Below, in pieces: positions 35,363-44,362 of a DNA stretch of 64,000 nt. The stretch lies in NCBI GenBank assembly GCA_002255985.1, contig NKIR01000012.1, positions 1-64,000 of the forward strand, given 5' to 3'. Every line of letters begins with the position of its first letter. Position 1 is the stretch's first letter. The position numbers were made by a program, and so were the translations under genes. The notes beneath the pieces are model-generated. The model made no database searches. It was not told the origin of the DNA and saw only the letters and a list, made by a program, of their open reading frames with translations. Origin of the DNA: Sphingomonadaceae bacterium PASS1 (GTDB lineage: Bacteria; Pseudomonadota; Alphaproteobacteria; Sphingomonadales; Sphingomonadaceae).

Positions 35363-36361
35363 ATGACTAAACTCAAACACCTCATGCAACGCGGCACGGA
35401 ATTCCTTGGCTGCGACGTCGCCATTATGTGCGGAGCGATGTCCTGGGTTTCGGAACGGAATCTTGTGTCGGCGATCTCCAACGCCGGCGGGTTTGGCGTG
35501 ATCGCGTGCGGGGCGATGACGCCCGAATTGCTCGATACCGAAATTGCCGCGACCAAGGCGCTGACGTCCAAGCCATTCGGTGTGAACCTGATCACCATGC
35601 ATCCGCAAATCATGGAACTGATTGATGTTTGCGCGAAATATGACGTGAGCCACGTCGTACTCGCGGGCGGATTACCGCCCAAGGGCAGCATTGAGGCGAT
35701 CAAGGCATTTGGCGCAAAGGTTATCTGCTTTGCCCCTGCGCTGACGCTCGCGAAGAAATTTGCGCGGTCCGGCGTTGATGCTCTGGTTATTGAAGGCAGC
35801 GAGGCGGGCGGGCATATCGGCCCAGTGGCGACGAGCGTCTTGGCGCAGGAAATCCTGCCTGAGCTGGGCGAGCAAATGCCCATTTTCGTCGCTGGCGGCA
35901 TTGCCCGTGGCGGCGCGATTGCAAGCTATCTCGAAATGGGCGCGGCGGGTGTGCAATTGGGCACGCGCTTCGTCTGCGCGCATGAAAGCATCGCCCATCC
36001 CAATTTCAAGGCTGCGTTCCTGCGCGCCAATGCCCGCGATGCGGTCGCCAGCGTCCAGATTGACCCGCGTTTGCCGGTCATTCCTGTCCGCGCGTTGAAG
36101 AACAAGGGCACTGAGGAATTCACCAAGAAACAGGTCGAAGTTGCCGCGATGCTCGACCGCGGCGAAATCGACATGGAAACGGCGCAGCTTGAGATCGAGA
36201 AATATTGGGCAGGGGCATTGCGCCGCGCCGTGATTGACGGCGATGTTGAATATGGCTCGGTCATGGCAGGCCAGTCGGTTGGCATGGTCCATGTCGAGCG
36301 GCCCGTGGTCGATATCATTGCCAAGCTGGTCGACGAAGCGAACATTGCGCTGGCGCGTTAA
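35363..36361 (+). CDS. NAD(P)H-dependent flavin oxidoreductase / nitronate monooxygenase family
   Basis: The 332-residue FMN TIM-barrel protein is of the 2-nitropropane dioxygenase family. Typical stretches are MCGAMSWVSERNLVSAISNA, FGVNLITMHPQI, EGSEAGGHIGPV (flavin/substrate region) and PIFVAGGIARGGAIASYLEMGAAGVQLGTRF. Family members include nitronate monooxygenases and NADH:quinone reductases, so the name nitronate monooxygenase should not be taken literally. AAGAG precedes the start. Confidence 0.87.
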   Translation: MTKLKHLMQRGTEFLGCDVAIMCGAMSWVSERNLVSAISNAGGFGVIACGAMTPELLDTEIAATKALTSKPFGVNLITMHPQIMELIDVCAKYDVSHVVLAGGLPPKGSIEAIKAFGAKVICFAPALTLAKKFARSGVDALVIEGSEAGGHIGPVATSVLAQEILPELGEQMPIFVAGGIARGGAIASYLEMGAAGVQLGTRFVCAHESIAHPNFKAAFLRANARDAVASVQIDPRLPVIPVRALKNKGTEEFTKKQVEVAAMLDRGEIDMETAQLEIEKYWAGALRRAVIDGDVEYGSVMAGQSVGMVHVERPVVDIIAKLVDEANIALAR

Positions 36362-36436
36362 GCCTATCACACTCTCCATATAGCGAATATCGTTAACCGT
36401 CTTGCCAACGCAACACAGCGTGCGCATATCGGTGCG

Positions 36437-36910
36437 ATGACTGAAAATATCGCGACGGAACTCACCCCGCTCGACCCCGCTTTCGTGACCACAACACGCA
36501 TTGCGACAGCGATTGGATTGCTGCCCTTTGTCATCGGTGCCGGCGTGCTTGAGGTTGCACACGTCGCCCCTCCGGGCAGCTTCATCGTGCCGATGCTGCT
36601 TTTCTATGCCTTTGTCGCGTTCACCGTCCCGGCGCGCAAATATCGGCATTGGGGCTATGACATGGGCACCGACCGGCTGCGCATTGTGCGCGGTTACATG
36701 TTTTACCGTGACACGATCGTCCCGTTCGGGCGCATCCAGCATATCGATGTCGACCAAGGGCCAATTGACCGGCGCTACGGCCTCGCCACGCTGACGGTGC
36801 ACACGGCGGGCAACCACAACAGCAAAGTGGCGTTGCCCGGTCTGGCCAATGCCGACGCGCTGGCGATGCGAGAGGCCATTCGCGCCGCGATCCGGCAGGA
36901 CAGCTTGTGA
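36437..36910 (+). CDS. PH-domain membrane protein, YdbS-like
   Basis: This 157-residue protein has two N-terminal transmembrane helices (about residues 20-60) followed by one bacterial PH-like (bPH2) domain, including the signature FGRIQHIDVDQGPIDRRYGLATL. The stop overlaps the GTG start of the next gene, so the two form a coupled pair equivalent to Bacillus YdbS-YdbT, which have been linked to envelope stress and antimicrobial peptide resistance. Molecular function not established. Confidence 0.85.
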   Translation: MTENIATELTPLDPAFVTTTRIATAIGLLPFVIGAGVLEVAHVAPPGSFIVPMLLFYAFVAFTVPARKYRHWGYDMGTDRLRIVRGYMFYRDTIVPFGRIQHIDVDQGPIDRRYGLATLTVHTAGNHNSKVALPGLANADALAMREAIRAAIRQDSL

Positions 36911-38448
36911 ACGAAACTGAGGATGCGGTGGACGGGCTGACGCCCGAAATCGATGGCGAACGGTTGCATGTCAGCGGCTTGCTGGTGGGCTTCGTCTCCG
37001 GCCTTCCGCAGTTGGTGCTTCCAATGGTCGCCGCGATCTTCGGCGTTCGCAAAGCCGACAATCCGGTTCTCATCCCCATCGTCATCGCGGCTGTTCTTTT
37101 ATTCAGTCTGTTCTTTCGCTGGTTGGCATGGTTACGGTTTCAATATTTCGTCGGCGAACATGATATCCGGGTCGAGAAAGGGATTTTGAACCGGACGGCG
37201 CGCTCCATCCCCTATGAGCGTATTCAGGATGTTAGCATCGAACAAAAGCCGCTCGCCCGCATGATGGGGCTGGGTGAGGTCAAGTTTGAAACTGGCGGCG
37301 GCGATGGCGACGACGCGAAACTGAGTTTCGTTACATTGGAGGAAGCAAACCGCCTGCGCGCTTCAATCCGGTCGCGTAAGGCTGGGGTTGCGGTTGCTGC
37401 TCCGGCAGACGCGCCAGAGCATGTCGAAGAAGACACGCACCCGATATTTGCGATGGATGGCAAGCGGGTATTCGTGTTCGGCCTCTATTCCTTTTCGCTC
37501 GTGATTTTCGCGGTGCTCGGGGGTCTTGCGCAGCAATTTGATTTCTTGCTGCCGTTTGATTTTTGGGACGTCAAACATTGGATCGGGCTTGCCGAAGAGC
37601 GCGGTGTGAGCGTTAACCAGATCAACGGCGTTGGTTTATTCGCGCAGCTGATCTTTGCCTTCGGAGCCATTACCAGCCTGATTGCCATTGGCTTTGCGAC
37701 GGGCGTGGTGCGCACGATTTTACGCGAGCATGGTTTCCGGCTCGACCAGACCGCAAAGGGATTCCGCCGTCGGCGCGGGCTGTTCACGCTCACGGACGTT
37801 ATCATGCCCACGCACCGCGTGCAGGCGGCACTTGTGCAAACCGGGCCATTCCGGAAACGCCGTGGCTGGCATAGCCTGAAATTTGTCAGTCTCGCGCAGG
37901 ATAGCAAGCAAGAGGCCAACTATGTCGCCGCACCCTTTGCGACACTGGACGAAGTGTGGCGCATCGCAATAGCCGCCGCAATCGCTGCGCCCGATGGTGA
38001 CGAACGGTTGCAACGCGGGGCCGCAAAACATTGGCTGACACAGCTTTTGTTCATCGTGCCCGTGCTGTTGACCGCCATGGCTGCGCTGGTGATTTTCGCG
38101 GATGCCCCCATTGGCCGCACGACATTGTTGCTGTTGTTATTGGTTCTTCCCGGCGCGCTTTTCTGGCTGGACTGGCGGCAATATCGTTTCGGGCTGGATG
38201 ACTATCAGTTGTATCTCAAGCGCGGCTGGTGGCGGCAACAAATGACGATTGCACCTCAGGTGAAGGTGCAAAGCGTTGAAATTGCACAAGGCCCGTTGTC
38301 GCGGCGGCAGGGCCTCGCGTCGCTTCGGTTCGGCATTGCTGGCGGGACGATGGAGATGATCGCCCTGCCGCTCGCTACTGCTGTCGCTATCCGCGATGCC
38401 GTGATGGAAAAGGTTGCTGCTGTCGATTATTCAGCGATCAGGTCCTGA
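36907..38448 (+). CDS. PH-domain membrane protein, YdbT-like
   Basis: A 513-residue protein starting at GTG 36907, overlapping the previous stop. It carries three bPH2 domains, each after a pair of transmembrane helices: RSIPYERIQDVSIEQKPLAR (about residue 100), DVIMPTHRVQAALVQTGPFR (about 300), and PQVKVQSVEIAQGPLSRRQG (about 455). This architecture matches YdbT. With the upstream gene it probably forms a membrane complex. It converges on the PhoD-like gene with a two-base gap and no terminator. Confidence 0.87.
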   Translation: MNETEDAVDGLTPEIDGERLHVSGLLVGFVSGLPQLVLPMVAAIFGVRKADNPVLIPIVIAAVLLFSLFFRWLAWLRFQYFVGEHDIRVEKGILNRTARSIPYERIQDVSIEQKPLARMMGLGEVKFETGGGDGDDAKLSFVTLEEANRLRASIRSRKAGVAVAAPADAPEHVEEDTHPIFAMDGKRVFVFGLYSFSLVIFAVLGGLAQQFDFLLPFDFWDVKHWIGLAEERGVSVNQINGVGLFAQLIFAFGAITSLIAIGFATGVVRTILREHGFRLDQTAKGFRRRRGLFTLTDVIMPTHRVQAALVQTGPFRKRRGWHSLKFVSLAQDSKQEANYVAAPFATLDEVWRIAIAAAIAAPDGDERLQRGAAKHWLTQLLFIVPVLLTAMAALVIFADAPIGRTTLLLLLLVLPGALFWLDWRQYRFGLDDYQLYLKRGWWRQQMTIAPQVKVQSVEIAQGPLSRRQGLASLRFGIAGGTMEMIALPLATAVAIRDAVMEKVAAVDYSAIRS

Positions 38449-38450
38449 CC

Positions 38451-39596
38451 CTAATCAATCGCATTAGCAACCTGGGTTTCGATCACGCTGCCATCATCCT
38501 TGCGCAAAGTCATGACCACCTTTTTTGCGGCCCAATCAATGTCGATTTGACCAAAGTTGGCAATGCCCCAAAAACCACCTGTCCGGCTTGGATCAGGTTC
38601 GCGGTCACCGCCGTCGCCTTTGCCAAAGGCAAGGTTAAGCGAGCTGGATGTGAAGTCCCACAGCGGTTTGGAAAGGCCCGGTGCATTGGTCTTGTAAAAG
38701 CCACCGGAATGCCGGTCGCCGGTCAGGAATATCGCATTATTGACGCGCTTTTGACCCAATAATGCATAAAGGCGGTCGCGCTCTTTAGGGAAATTGGACC
38801 AGCTTTCGAAATTATGCGCGTCGGTTATCACCTGCGTCGATGAAATGATGAAGCGCACCTCTGCGGGCTTATCCAGTTCCTGTGCCAACCATTCCCATTG
38901 CGCACTGCCCAGCACTGTCGCTTTGGGATCCATGTTCGGGATGTACCAGCCAAGGGCCGGTGCTGGATCGCGATAGGTCATGGAGGCGAGGTCGGAACGG
39001 AAAAAGCGCGCATCGAGGATGATGAACTGAACCCGTTTGCCCTGCGGACCGACAATCCGGCTTTCATACACACCGGGGCGGGCGCGCACTTCGTCGGATG
39101 CACCCCAAAAGGTTTCATAGGCTTTTTCGGCCCATTCCTTGAACGCGAACGATCCGCCGGCGTCATTGGCGCCATAATCATGGTCATCCCATGTGGTCAT
39201 CATGGGGACGCTGCGCCGGAAACGGTCAAATTCGACGCGGCTGTTTAGTTTCTTATAGCTTGCGGCCAGCGTCGGGATGTCGGCTCCATTTGTTGGCCGT
39301 GTATCGCCATAGACGTTGTCACCGATCAAAAGAAACGCCTGCGGATTTTGCGCGGCAATCACGTCCCAGAATTTCATGTCGCGGTTTTCGTTGACGCAAC
39401 TGCCGAATGCAAAACGTTTAATCACCGTATCCGCAGATAGTGCTGGATTTGCCGGTGCCTTGGGCAGTTTGACGTCCAGCGCGGCATAATATGGTCGCAG
39501 CGCGTCTTGCGCGCTTTTGGGTGCGGCTTGCGGCGGTGTGACCGTGCTCGCGCATCCCGAAAGAAGCAGGGCGAATATGGGGAGGGCATATTTCAT
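38451..39596 (-). CDS. PhoD-family phosphoesterase lipoprotein, last gene of the B12 operon
   Basis: This 381-residue lipoprotein (LLLSGC, lipidated Cys 15) belongs to the alkaline phosphatase D / PhoD metallophosphoesterase family: FAFGSCVNENRDMKFW, LLIGDNVYGDTR, TTWDDHDYGANDAGG, FIISSTQVI and FLTGDRHSGGFYK carry the metal ligands. The start overlaps the stop of btuD by four bases (ATGA), tying it into the cobalamin transport operon. The family includes phosphodiesterases and phospholipase D-like enzymes; here it could act on a phosphorylated corrinoid or nucleotide outside the cytoplasm. That role is inference from context only. Confidence 0.85.
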   Translation of the reverse strand: MKYALPIFALLLSGCASTVTPPQAAPKSAQDALRPYYAALDVKLPKAPANPALSADTVIKRFAFGSCVNENRDMKFWDVIAAQNPQAFLLIGDNVYGDTRPTNGADIPTLAASYKKLNSRVEFDRFRRSVPMMTTWDDHDYGANDAGGSFAFKEWAEKAYETFWGASDEVRARPGVYESRIVGPQGKRVQFIILDARFFRSDLASMTYRDPAPALGWYIPNMDPKATVLGSAQWEWLAQELDKPAEVRFIISSTQVITDAHNFESWSNFPKERDRLYALLGQKRVNNAIFLTGDRHSGGFYKTNAPGLSKPLWDFTSSSLNLAFGKGDGGDREPDPSRTGGFWGIANFGQIDIDWAAKKVVMTLRKDDGSVIETQVANAID

Positions 39597-40369
39597 GAGC
39601 GCAACTTGCCTTTGATCAACAATTGGGTTGCCCCTTCCTCGTCTTTGGAAAGCAGCGCGTCAATCCCGTATACATTGGCGAGGTTTTGCGCGGTGATAAC
39701 ATGATCAACCGCGCCTTGCGCAAAAACGGAACCTTGATGCAGAAGCACGACATGGTCCGCAAAGCGCACTGCGTGGTGCAAATCATGCAGGACCGCGATG
39801 ACACCTTTGCCGCCGCGCGCCTGCTGCCGCAACAGATCAAGAATGTCGAGTTGATAGCCGGGGTCGAGGTTGGCCAAGGGTTCGTCGGCCAATATCCATT
39901 CCGGTTCACCCGCAAGCACGCGCGCCAGCAGAACGCGCGCACGCTCGCCGCCCGACAACTGGGTAATCGGGCGGTGCGCAAAGCCATCGGTTGCGGTTGC
40001 GTGCATCGCTGCGGCAACGGCCCTGCGGTCATCGGCCGACGCCCCTGCGCCGCGCGAGTGCGGTATGCGGCCAAGCGCAACCAACGCCTCGGACGTGATC
40101 GCCCAATGCGTTTCTGCGCCTTGCGGCAGCAGTCCCATGCGCTTAGCACGCGTCGGTGCGGGCATTGCCGTAATATCTTCGTCGCCAAGCTTTGCTGCGC
40201 CGCTGTTTGGCTTTTGCAGACCCGCAAGGCAGGCCAGCAATGTCGATTTGCCTGCGCCATTGGGGCCGAGGATGACGCTCAGCCTGCCCGCTTCAAACGT
40301 GGCATTGATCCCCTCAAGCGTCGCGGTGCTGCCATGGGCGAAGCCAAGATTTTGGACATTCAGGTTCAT
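39593..40369 (-). CDS. btuD: Vitamin B12 ABC transporter ATPase
   Basis: The 258-residue ABC ATPase of the FecE/BtuD family has Walker A GPNGAGKST (from residue 35), the signature LSGGERARVLLARVL, Walker B EWILADEPLANLDP and the H-loop VLHDLHHAV. ATG 40369 overlaps the btuC stop (ATGA) and starts the conserved MNLNVQNLGFAHG; a 97-codon longer open frame upstream is antisense-like extension within btuC and is rejected. Assigned to B12 because of the riboswitch and neighbours. Confidence 0.9.
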   Translation of the reverse strand: MNLNVQNLGFAHGSTATLEGINATFEAGRLSVILGPNGAGKSTLLACLAGLQKPNSGAAKLGDEDITAMPAPTRAKRMGLLPQGAETHWAITSEALVALGRIPHSRGAGASADDRRAVAAAMHATATDGFAHRPITQLSGGERARVLLARVLAGEPEWILADEPLANLDPGYQLDILDLLRQQARGGKGVIAVLHDLHHAVRFADHVVLLHQGSVFAQGAVDHVITAQNLANVYGIDALLSKDEEGATQLLIKGKLRS

Positions 40370-41331
40370 GCTTGACCCTTGCGATAGCGTAAGAGCAGCA
40401 GCAGGAAGAACGGCGCGCCAAGGACTGCCATGGCAATGCCAAGCCGCATTTCTCCGGGGCCGGGGATGAGGCGCACAAGGCTGTCTGCCGTGAGCGTTAA
40501 AATCGCGCCACCCAAGGCAGAAGGCATCAAAATGCGCGATGGCTGTTCGCCATAAAAGCTGCGTATGAGGTGCGGCACGATTAGCCCGACAAAGCCGACC
40601 ACGCCCGACACGGCGACCGACGCGCCAACCGAAAGGCCAACGCCAAGGACGATCAGCCACTGCAACCGAAACAGGTCGACACCAAGGCTTTTGGCGCCAT
40701 TCTCGCCCAATGTCAGTGCATCCAGCGCGCGGCCTGTGGTCAGCAACAACAAAACGCCAATCGCCATGAACGGCAGCGCGGTCAACACATCCTCCATCAG
40801 GCGGTCGGTCAGCGCGCCCATCAGCCAGTTGATGATTTCACTGGCGGCAAATGGGTTCGGCGCGATGCTGATGACAAAGGCGGTTAATGCACCCGCCAGC
40901 GTGGACAACACCATGCCGCCCAATATGAACCCGATTGGCCCGCCACCGCGGCCGATTGCCAGCAGCAAAAGGATGCTGGCGCCCGCACCAATCATGGCGC
41001 AGCCGAATAGGCCAAAAGGCACAAGGTTGATGCCCAAGAAGATCGCCAGAACGCCGCCCAGAGCTGCGCTGGCTGAAACCCCCAGCACGGTCGGGTCGGC
41101 AAGTGGATTGCGCAAATAACCCTGCATCACTGCGCCCGACAGCCCAAGGACTGCCCCAACGCAGAGCCCGAGAAGCGCGCGGGGCAGGCGAAGTTCAAGG
41201 AAAATCCAGCCGTCGGCATTATCCGCTGCCCACGACATCGGCCAAATCCAGACCTTGCCCGCCATCAGTGAGAGCAGGAACGCCGCCAGCGTGAGCGACA
41301 GCAAAAGGCCAGTCATGAAACGCGGTGTCAT
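40366..41331 (-). CDS. btuC: Vitamin B12 ABC transporter permease (FecCD family)
   Basis: The 321-residue protein has about ten hydrophobic segments. Family motifs are RLPRALLGLCVGAVLGLSGAV, NPLADPTVLGVSASAALGG, VSGVVGFVGLIVPHLIR (the coupling region) and the C-terminal GAPFFLLLLLRYRKG. ATG 41331 overlaps the btuF stop (ATGA). Co-transcribed with btuB, btuF and btuD. Confidence 0.92.
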   Translation of the reverse strand: MTPRFMTGLLLSLTLAAFLLSLMAGKVWIWPMSWAADNADGWIFLELRLPRALLGLCVGAVLGLSGAVMQGYLRNPLADPTVLGVSASAALGGVLAIFLGINLVPFGLFGCAMIGAGASILLLLAIGRGGGPIGFILGGMVLSTLAGALTAFVISIAPNPFAASEIINWLMGALTDRLMEDVLTALPFMAIGVLLLLTTGRALDALTLGENGAKSLGVDLFRLQWLIVLGVGLSVGASVAVSGVVGFVGLIVPHLIRSFYGEQPSRILMPSALGGAILTLTADSLVRLIPGPGEMRLGIAMAVLGAPFFLLLLLRYRKGQA

Positions 41332-42176
41332 CGGCCACCTCCGCTTGCGCGCGCAGCCAAAGATGCCCGTGTCTTGGACAAGATCGCGGATATTTTGACG
41401 ATAGTCGGACCGCCGCAAAATAACAGCTTGTCGGGAAAATCGACGATGCGCGTTTTGTCGCCCAAATGCCGCAATAGCCTTTGCCGCGCGGTAAGCGCTC
41501 GGGCATCTTCGCCCTCCGCATTGGTGGGCATGAAGATAACCGTCGGCGGATTACGCATGAGGGTTTCGAGCGGCAATATGCCCCATGAGGCCAGCCCATA
41601 GTCGGCGCTGGCATTGCGAAATCCGTGACGTTGCAACAGTTCGCCTTGCAACGTGCCTTCACCCGCAACGAACCCGCCATTTTGCCAGATCACTGCTGAA
41701 ACCGGTGGCTGGGCGTTGGCGGGTTTTGGCAACGCATTCTCTATACGCGTAACCAGTTTTTCACCCGCCTCCACCCTGCCGATGGCTTTCGCCAGCGTGC
41801 GGACTTGCGTGATGTCTTCTGCAATTGTCGGCGCTACACCGACCGCCACTGTTTTAATCCCGGCGCGCGCCAGCACGGCATTTGCACCCGAAGATGCAAG
41901 GTTGCCCGTCAGCACCAATTTCGGGCGCGCCAAGAGCAATTCTTCTGCGCTTGCACCAATGGCGGGATACTGCATGGACCATGACAAAGGCGCCGACACG
42001 CTTTCGGGATCGTGCGAATATTCGCTGACCGCAGTCACTTGGCCGGGCAACGCGATTTCGGCCAGCACTGCGTCAATGCAGGGATTATTCGAGACGATAC
42101 CGCCGGGCACAATTGCAGCGTTGTTGGCACATCCGGCCAGTGCCAATGCGGGCAAAATGCACCAACCGCGACGCAT
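41328..42176 (-). CDS. btuF: Vitamin B12 periplasmic-binding lipoprotein
   Basis: This 282-residue substrate-binding protein of the TroA-like/BtuF fold has a signal peptide ending in a lipobox (LALAGC, Cys 16), so it is probably membrane-tethered. It shows the helical-backbone fold pattern, with ELLLARPKLVLTGNLAS and LPLETLMRNPPTVIFMP. Its ATG overlaps the btuB stop as TGATG. It would pass cobalamin delivered by BtuB to BtuCD. Confidence 0.87.
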   Translation of the reverse strand: MRRGWCILPALALAGCANNAAIVPGGIVSNNPCIDAVLAEIALPGQVTAVSEYSHDPESVSAPLSWSMQYPAIGASAEELLLARPKLVLTGNLASSGANAVLARAGIKTVAVGVAPTIAEDITQVRTLAKAIGRVEAGEKLVTRIENALPKPANAQPPVSAVIWQNGGFVAGEGTLQGELLQRHGFRNASADYGLASWGILPLETLMRNPPTVIFMPTNAEGEDARALTARQRLLRHLGDKTRIVDFPDKLLFCGGPTIVKISAILSKTRASLAARASGGGR

Positions 42177-44023
42177 CAGAATTTGGCCCTGACGCCAACC
42201 GCGGCATTGCGGTCAAAGCTGTTATATCCTGCCACGACAGTATACTGCACATCGAATATGTTATCGACCCGGCCATAAAGCTCAAGCCTGTCGTTAATCG
42301 GCAATGATGCCCGCAAGCCAACCAACGCATAGCCATCAAGTGCTACGCTGTTTGACGCATCGTCAAAGCTATCGCCGATCAACAACACACTGCTGCCCAC
42401 CGACAGGCCAATCGGCGTTTGCCAGTCGACCGTCAGGCTGCCGCTATGTTGCGGACGTAACGCCAGTCGGTTGCCGAAATTGGCACCCGCTGACCGGTTA
42501 ACCGCATCGATCAGCGTGTAGCTTGCCCGAACGTCCAATCGGTCAGTGGGGTTCAGGTTGAAGCCAGCTTCCACACCGGTTGATTTCACGCGGTCGATGT
42601 TTTCGGACTGAAAAGTCGCAAAGGAAAACGCGATCAAGTCGGTGCTGCGCCGGTTGAAATAGGTCGCGAAAAACCGCGCCTTTCCGTTCAATATCTGCTG
42701 TTCGAAGCCAAGGTCGAAATTACGCGCGGTTTCGGGCCTTAGTTCGGGATTGCCATAAGGTGGCTGACCTTCACTCAGCGTCGGCGCGCGGAAACCTTCG
42801 CCATAGGTGGCGCGCAACATGGTGCGGCCGTCATTGGGGGTGAAGGCAATATTGCCGCCCAATGTCGTTTGCCCGCCATAATCTCTATATTGGTCATGCC
42901 GGACCCCGCCCGTCACTGTCAGCCCGGCCAATGGGTGAACGATAATCTGGCCAAAGCCGCTGGCGACATGGTTGCGTGCGATATCGGCTGCAGCGCCCTC
43001 AAAAGATGTGCTGGCAAATGTCCGTTCATATTCCAAACCAGCGGACAGGGTCAGGGCGGTGTTGACTTCAAACGCCGTGTGATATTCCGCGCGGTCGATG
43101 CTGCCACGGACAATGAAGTTGTTGAAGCTGAACAGCACTGGGTCCGTGCCAAGCCGCCTGATATCGGTTCGTGTGTACGCAATGCGGTTTTGCATGCGAC
43201 CATCGAGCGCAACGACATTCGCCCCGACATAGCCAACAAACTGCCGGTTGCGGGTGACGGGCAGGGCATTGGCGCCAATCCCAAAGGCGGAATCATATGC
43301 CACCGTCGCGTGGTTATAATAGCCGCGGAAATCGAGATTGAAGGCATCGCTGATGTGCAACTTCAACCGGCCATTGCCCGCGACATTTTCAAAGCCATCG
43401 CGTTCAGTGCCGCCCGCCAGTGCCGAAATCCCTTGGGCATCGACATATGACCCGCCAAAGCTGCCTTCGAACAAGCCACTGGTTCCGGCGATGTTTGCGT
43501 TCATCCCTTTGGTATCGGCGGCACCATATTCCGCGCCGAAGCGTCCTTCGAAACCATCGGCCGGTGCAAGCGACTGGATATTGACCACACCGCCAATCGC
43601 TTGGCTGCCCCAGATGATCGAATTTGGCCCGCGCAGGACTTCGACCTGACCGATATTGCCCGTCATCAGCGTGCCAAAGTCAAACGCACCATTGGGGCTG
43701 GTGAGGTCGTTGATCCGCACGCCATCGATGAGCACCAGCGTCTGTGAACTGTTGCCGCCGCGCAAAAATGCGCTGGTCTGACCGCCAAGGCCGCCGCGCG
43801 TGGCAACGGTAACGCCGGGCACGTTTTGCAGGGCATCGCCGATGGTGGCGCTTTGCAATTGGTCGAGCCGTTCGCGGTTGACGATATCAATCGCTTGTCC
43901 GGTTTCGGATCGCGGCTGTTCAAAACCACTCGCGGTAACAACGATCACGTCGTCCCATTCATCTGCCATTGCAGACGCCGGCAGCAGCGCAAGCGCCGCA
44001 GCCGTATATTTTAACAAGGTCAT
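42176..44023 (-). CDS. btuB: TonB-dependent vitamin B12 receptor
   Basis: This is a 615-residue outer membrane receptor. From ATG 44023 (AAGGAG upstream) it has a signal peptide (MTLLKYTAAALALLPASAMA), the TonB box DDVIVVTASGF, a plug with NVPGVTVATRGGLGGQTSAF and VEVLRGPNSIIWGSQAIGG, and a barrel ending NAAVGVRAKF. BtuB identity rests on the compact size, BtuB-like plug and the cobalamin riboswitch directly upstream. A longer reading frame to 44113 runs through the riboswitch and is rejected. First gene of the btuBFCD operon. Confidence 0.92.
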   Translation of the reverse strand: MTLLKYTAAALALLPASAMADEWDDVIVVTASGFEQPRSETGQAIDIVNRERLDQLQSATIGDALQNVPGVTVATRGGLGGQTSAFLRGGNSSQTLVLIDGVRINDLTSPNGAFDFGTLMTGNIGQVEVLRGPNSIIWGSQAIGGVVNIQSLAPADGFEGRFGAEYGAADTKGMNANIAGTSGLFEGSFGGSYVDAQGISALAGGTERDGFENVAGNGRLKLHISDAFNLDFRGYYNHATVAYDSAFGIGANALPVTRNRQFVGYVGANVVALDGRMQNRIAYTRTDIRRLGTDPVLFSFNNFIVRGSIDRAEYHTAFEVNTALTLSAGLEYERTFASTSFEGAAADIARNHVASGFGQIIVHPLAGLTVTGGVRHDQYRDYGGQTTLGGNIAFTPNDGRTMLRATYGEGFRAPTLSEGQPPYGNPELRPETARNFDLGFEQQILNGKARFFATYFNRRSTDLIAFSFATFQSENIDRVKSTGVEAGFNLNPTDRLDVRASYTLIDAVNRSAGANFGNRLALRPQHSGSLTVDWQTPIGLSVGSSVLLIGDSFDDASNSVALDGYALVGLRASLPINDRLELYGRVDNIFDVQYTVVAGYNSFDRNAAVGVRAKF

Positions 44024-44118
44024 GGATGTATCTCCTTCGCATGACGTCCAACAAATGTCGTCACGCGGAGGAAAACCCCGATTGCGCCAGTGTCCCGCAA
44101 GCACAAAGGACAAACCGC

Positions 44119-44320
44119 AATCAGGCAGGTCTCCTGGCTCCCGGGTCAGTGCTCTTGCCCCGCCTTCCCAGTTTCACGGTTACCCGTTTCCCCAGTGGCA
44201 TATGGAGCAAAAGCTCGCCGGTTACAGTTGCGGGAACAGCGCCGGATTTCCGCCGGCTTCCCTATTATCCACGCTCTCGCGCAGACCTGGTGCGTGCGCA
44301 GGGGGTTACGCCGCTTTTCT
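44119..44320 (-). promoter_or_regulatory. Cobalamin riboswitch
   Basis: The minus strand contains the B12 box AGCCAGGAGACCTGCCTGA (44139-44121), the core CCCGCAACTGTAAC, the paired GCCGGCGG/CCGGCG elements before it, and the GCCACTGGGGAAACGGG element. Order and spacing match the cobalamin-sensing riboswitch. It ends about 95 bases before btuB. A further GATTGCG/CGCAATC pairing between the B12 box and the start could form the expression platform; no strong U-tract terminator is seen, so control is more likely on translation or a weak attenuator. The 5' boundary is approximate. Confidence 0.93.
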
Positions 44321-44362
44321 AAGGAGGGCAAGGGATTCAGCGGCTATGGGCGCTGGCGCTAT

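Noticed and set aside
35672-36817. 381-codon open frame on the minus strand
   Set aside because: Antisense to the flavin oxidoreductase and PH-domain genes; a mirror of high-GC codon usage, not a gene.
40370-40660. 97-codon N-terminal extension of btuD
   Set aside because: It overlaps the btuC coding region in another frame, and the ATGA overlap gives a normal BtuD start at 40369.
44024-44113. 30-codon N-terminal extension of btuB
   Set aside because: It lies in the leader after the riboswitch core, and ATG 44023 has a strong AAGGAG site and begins a signal peptide.
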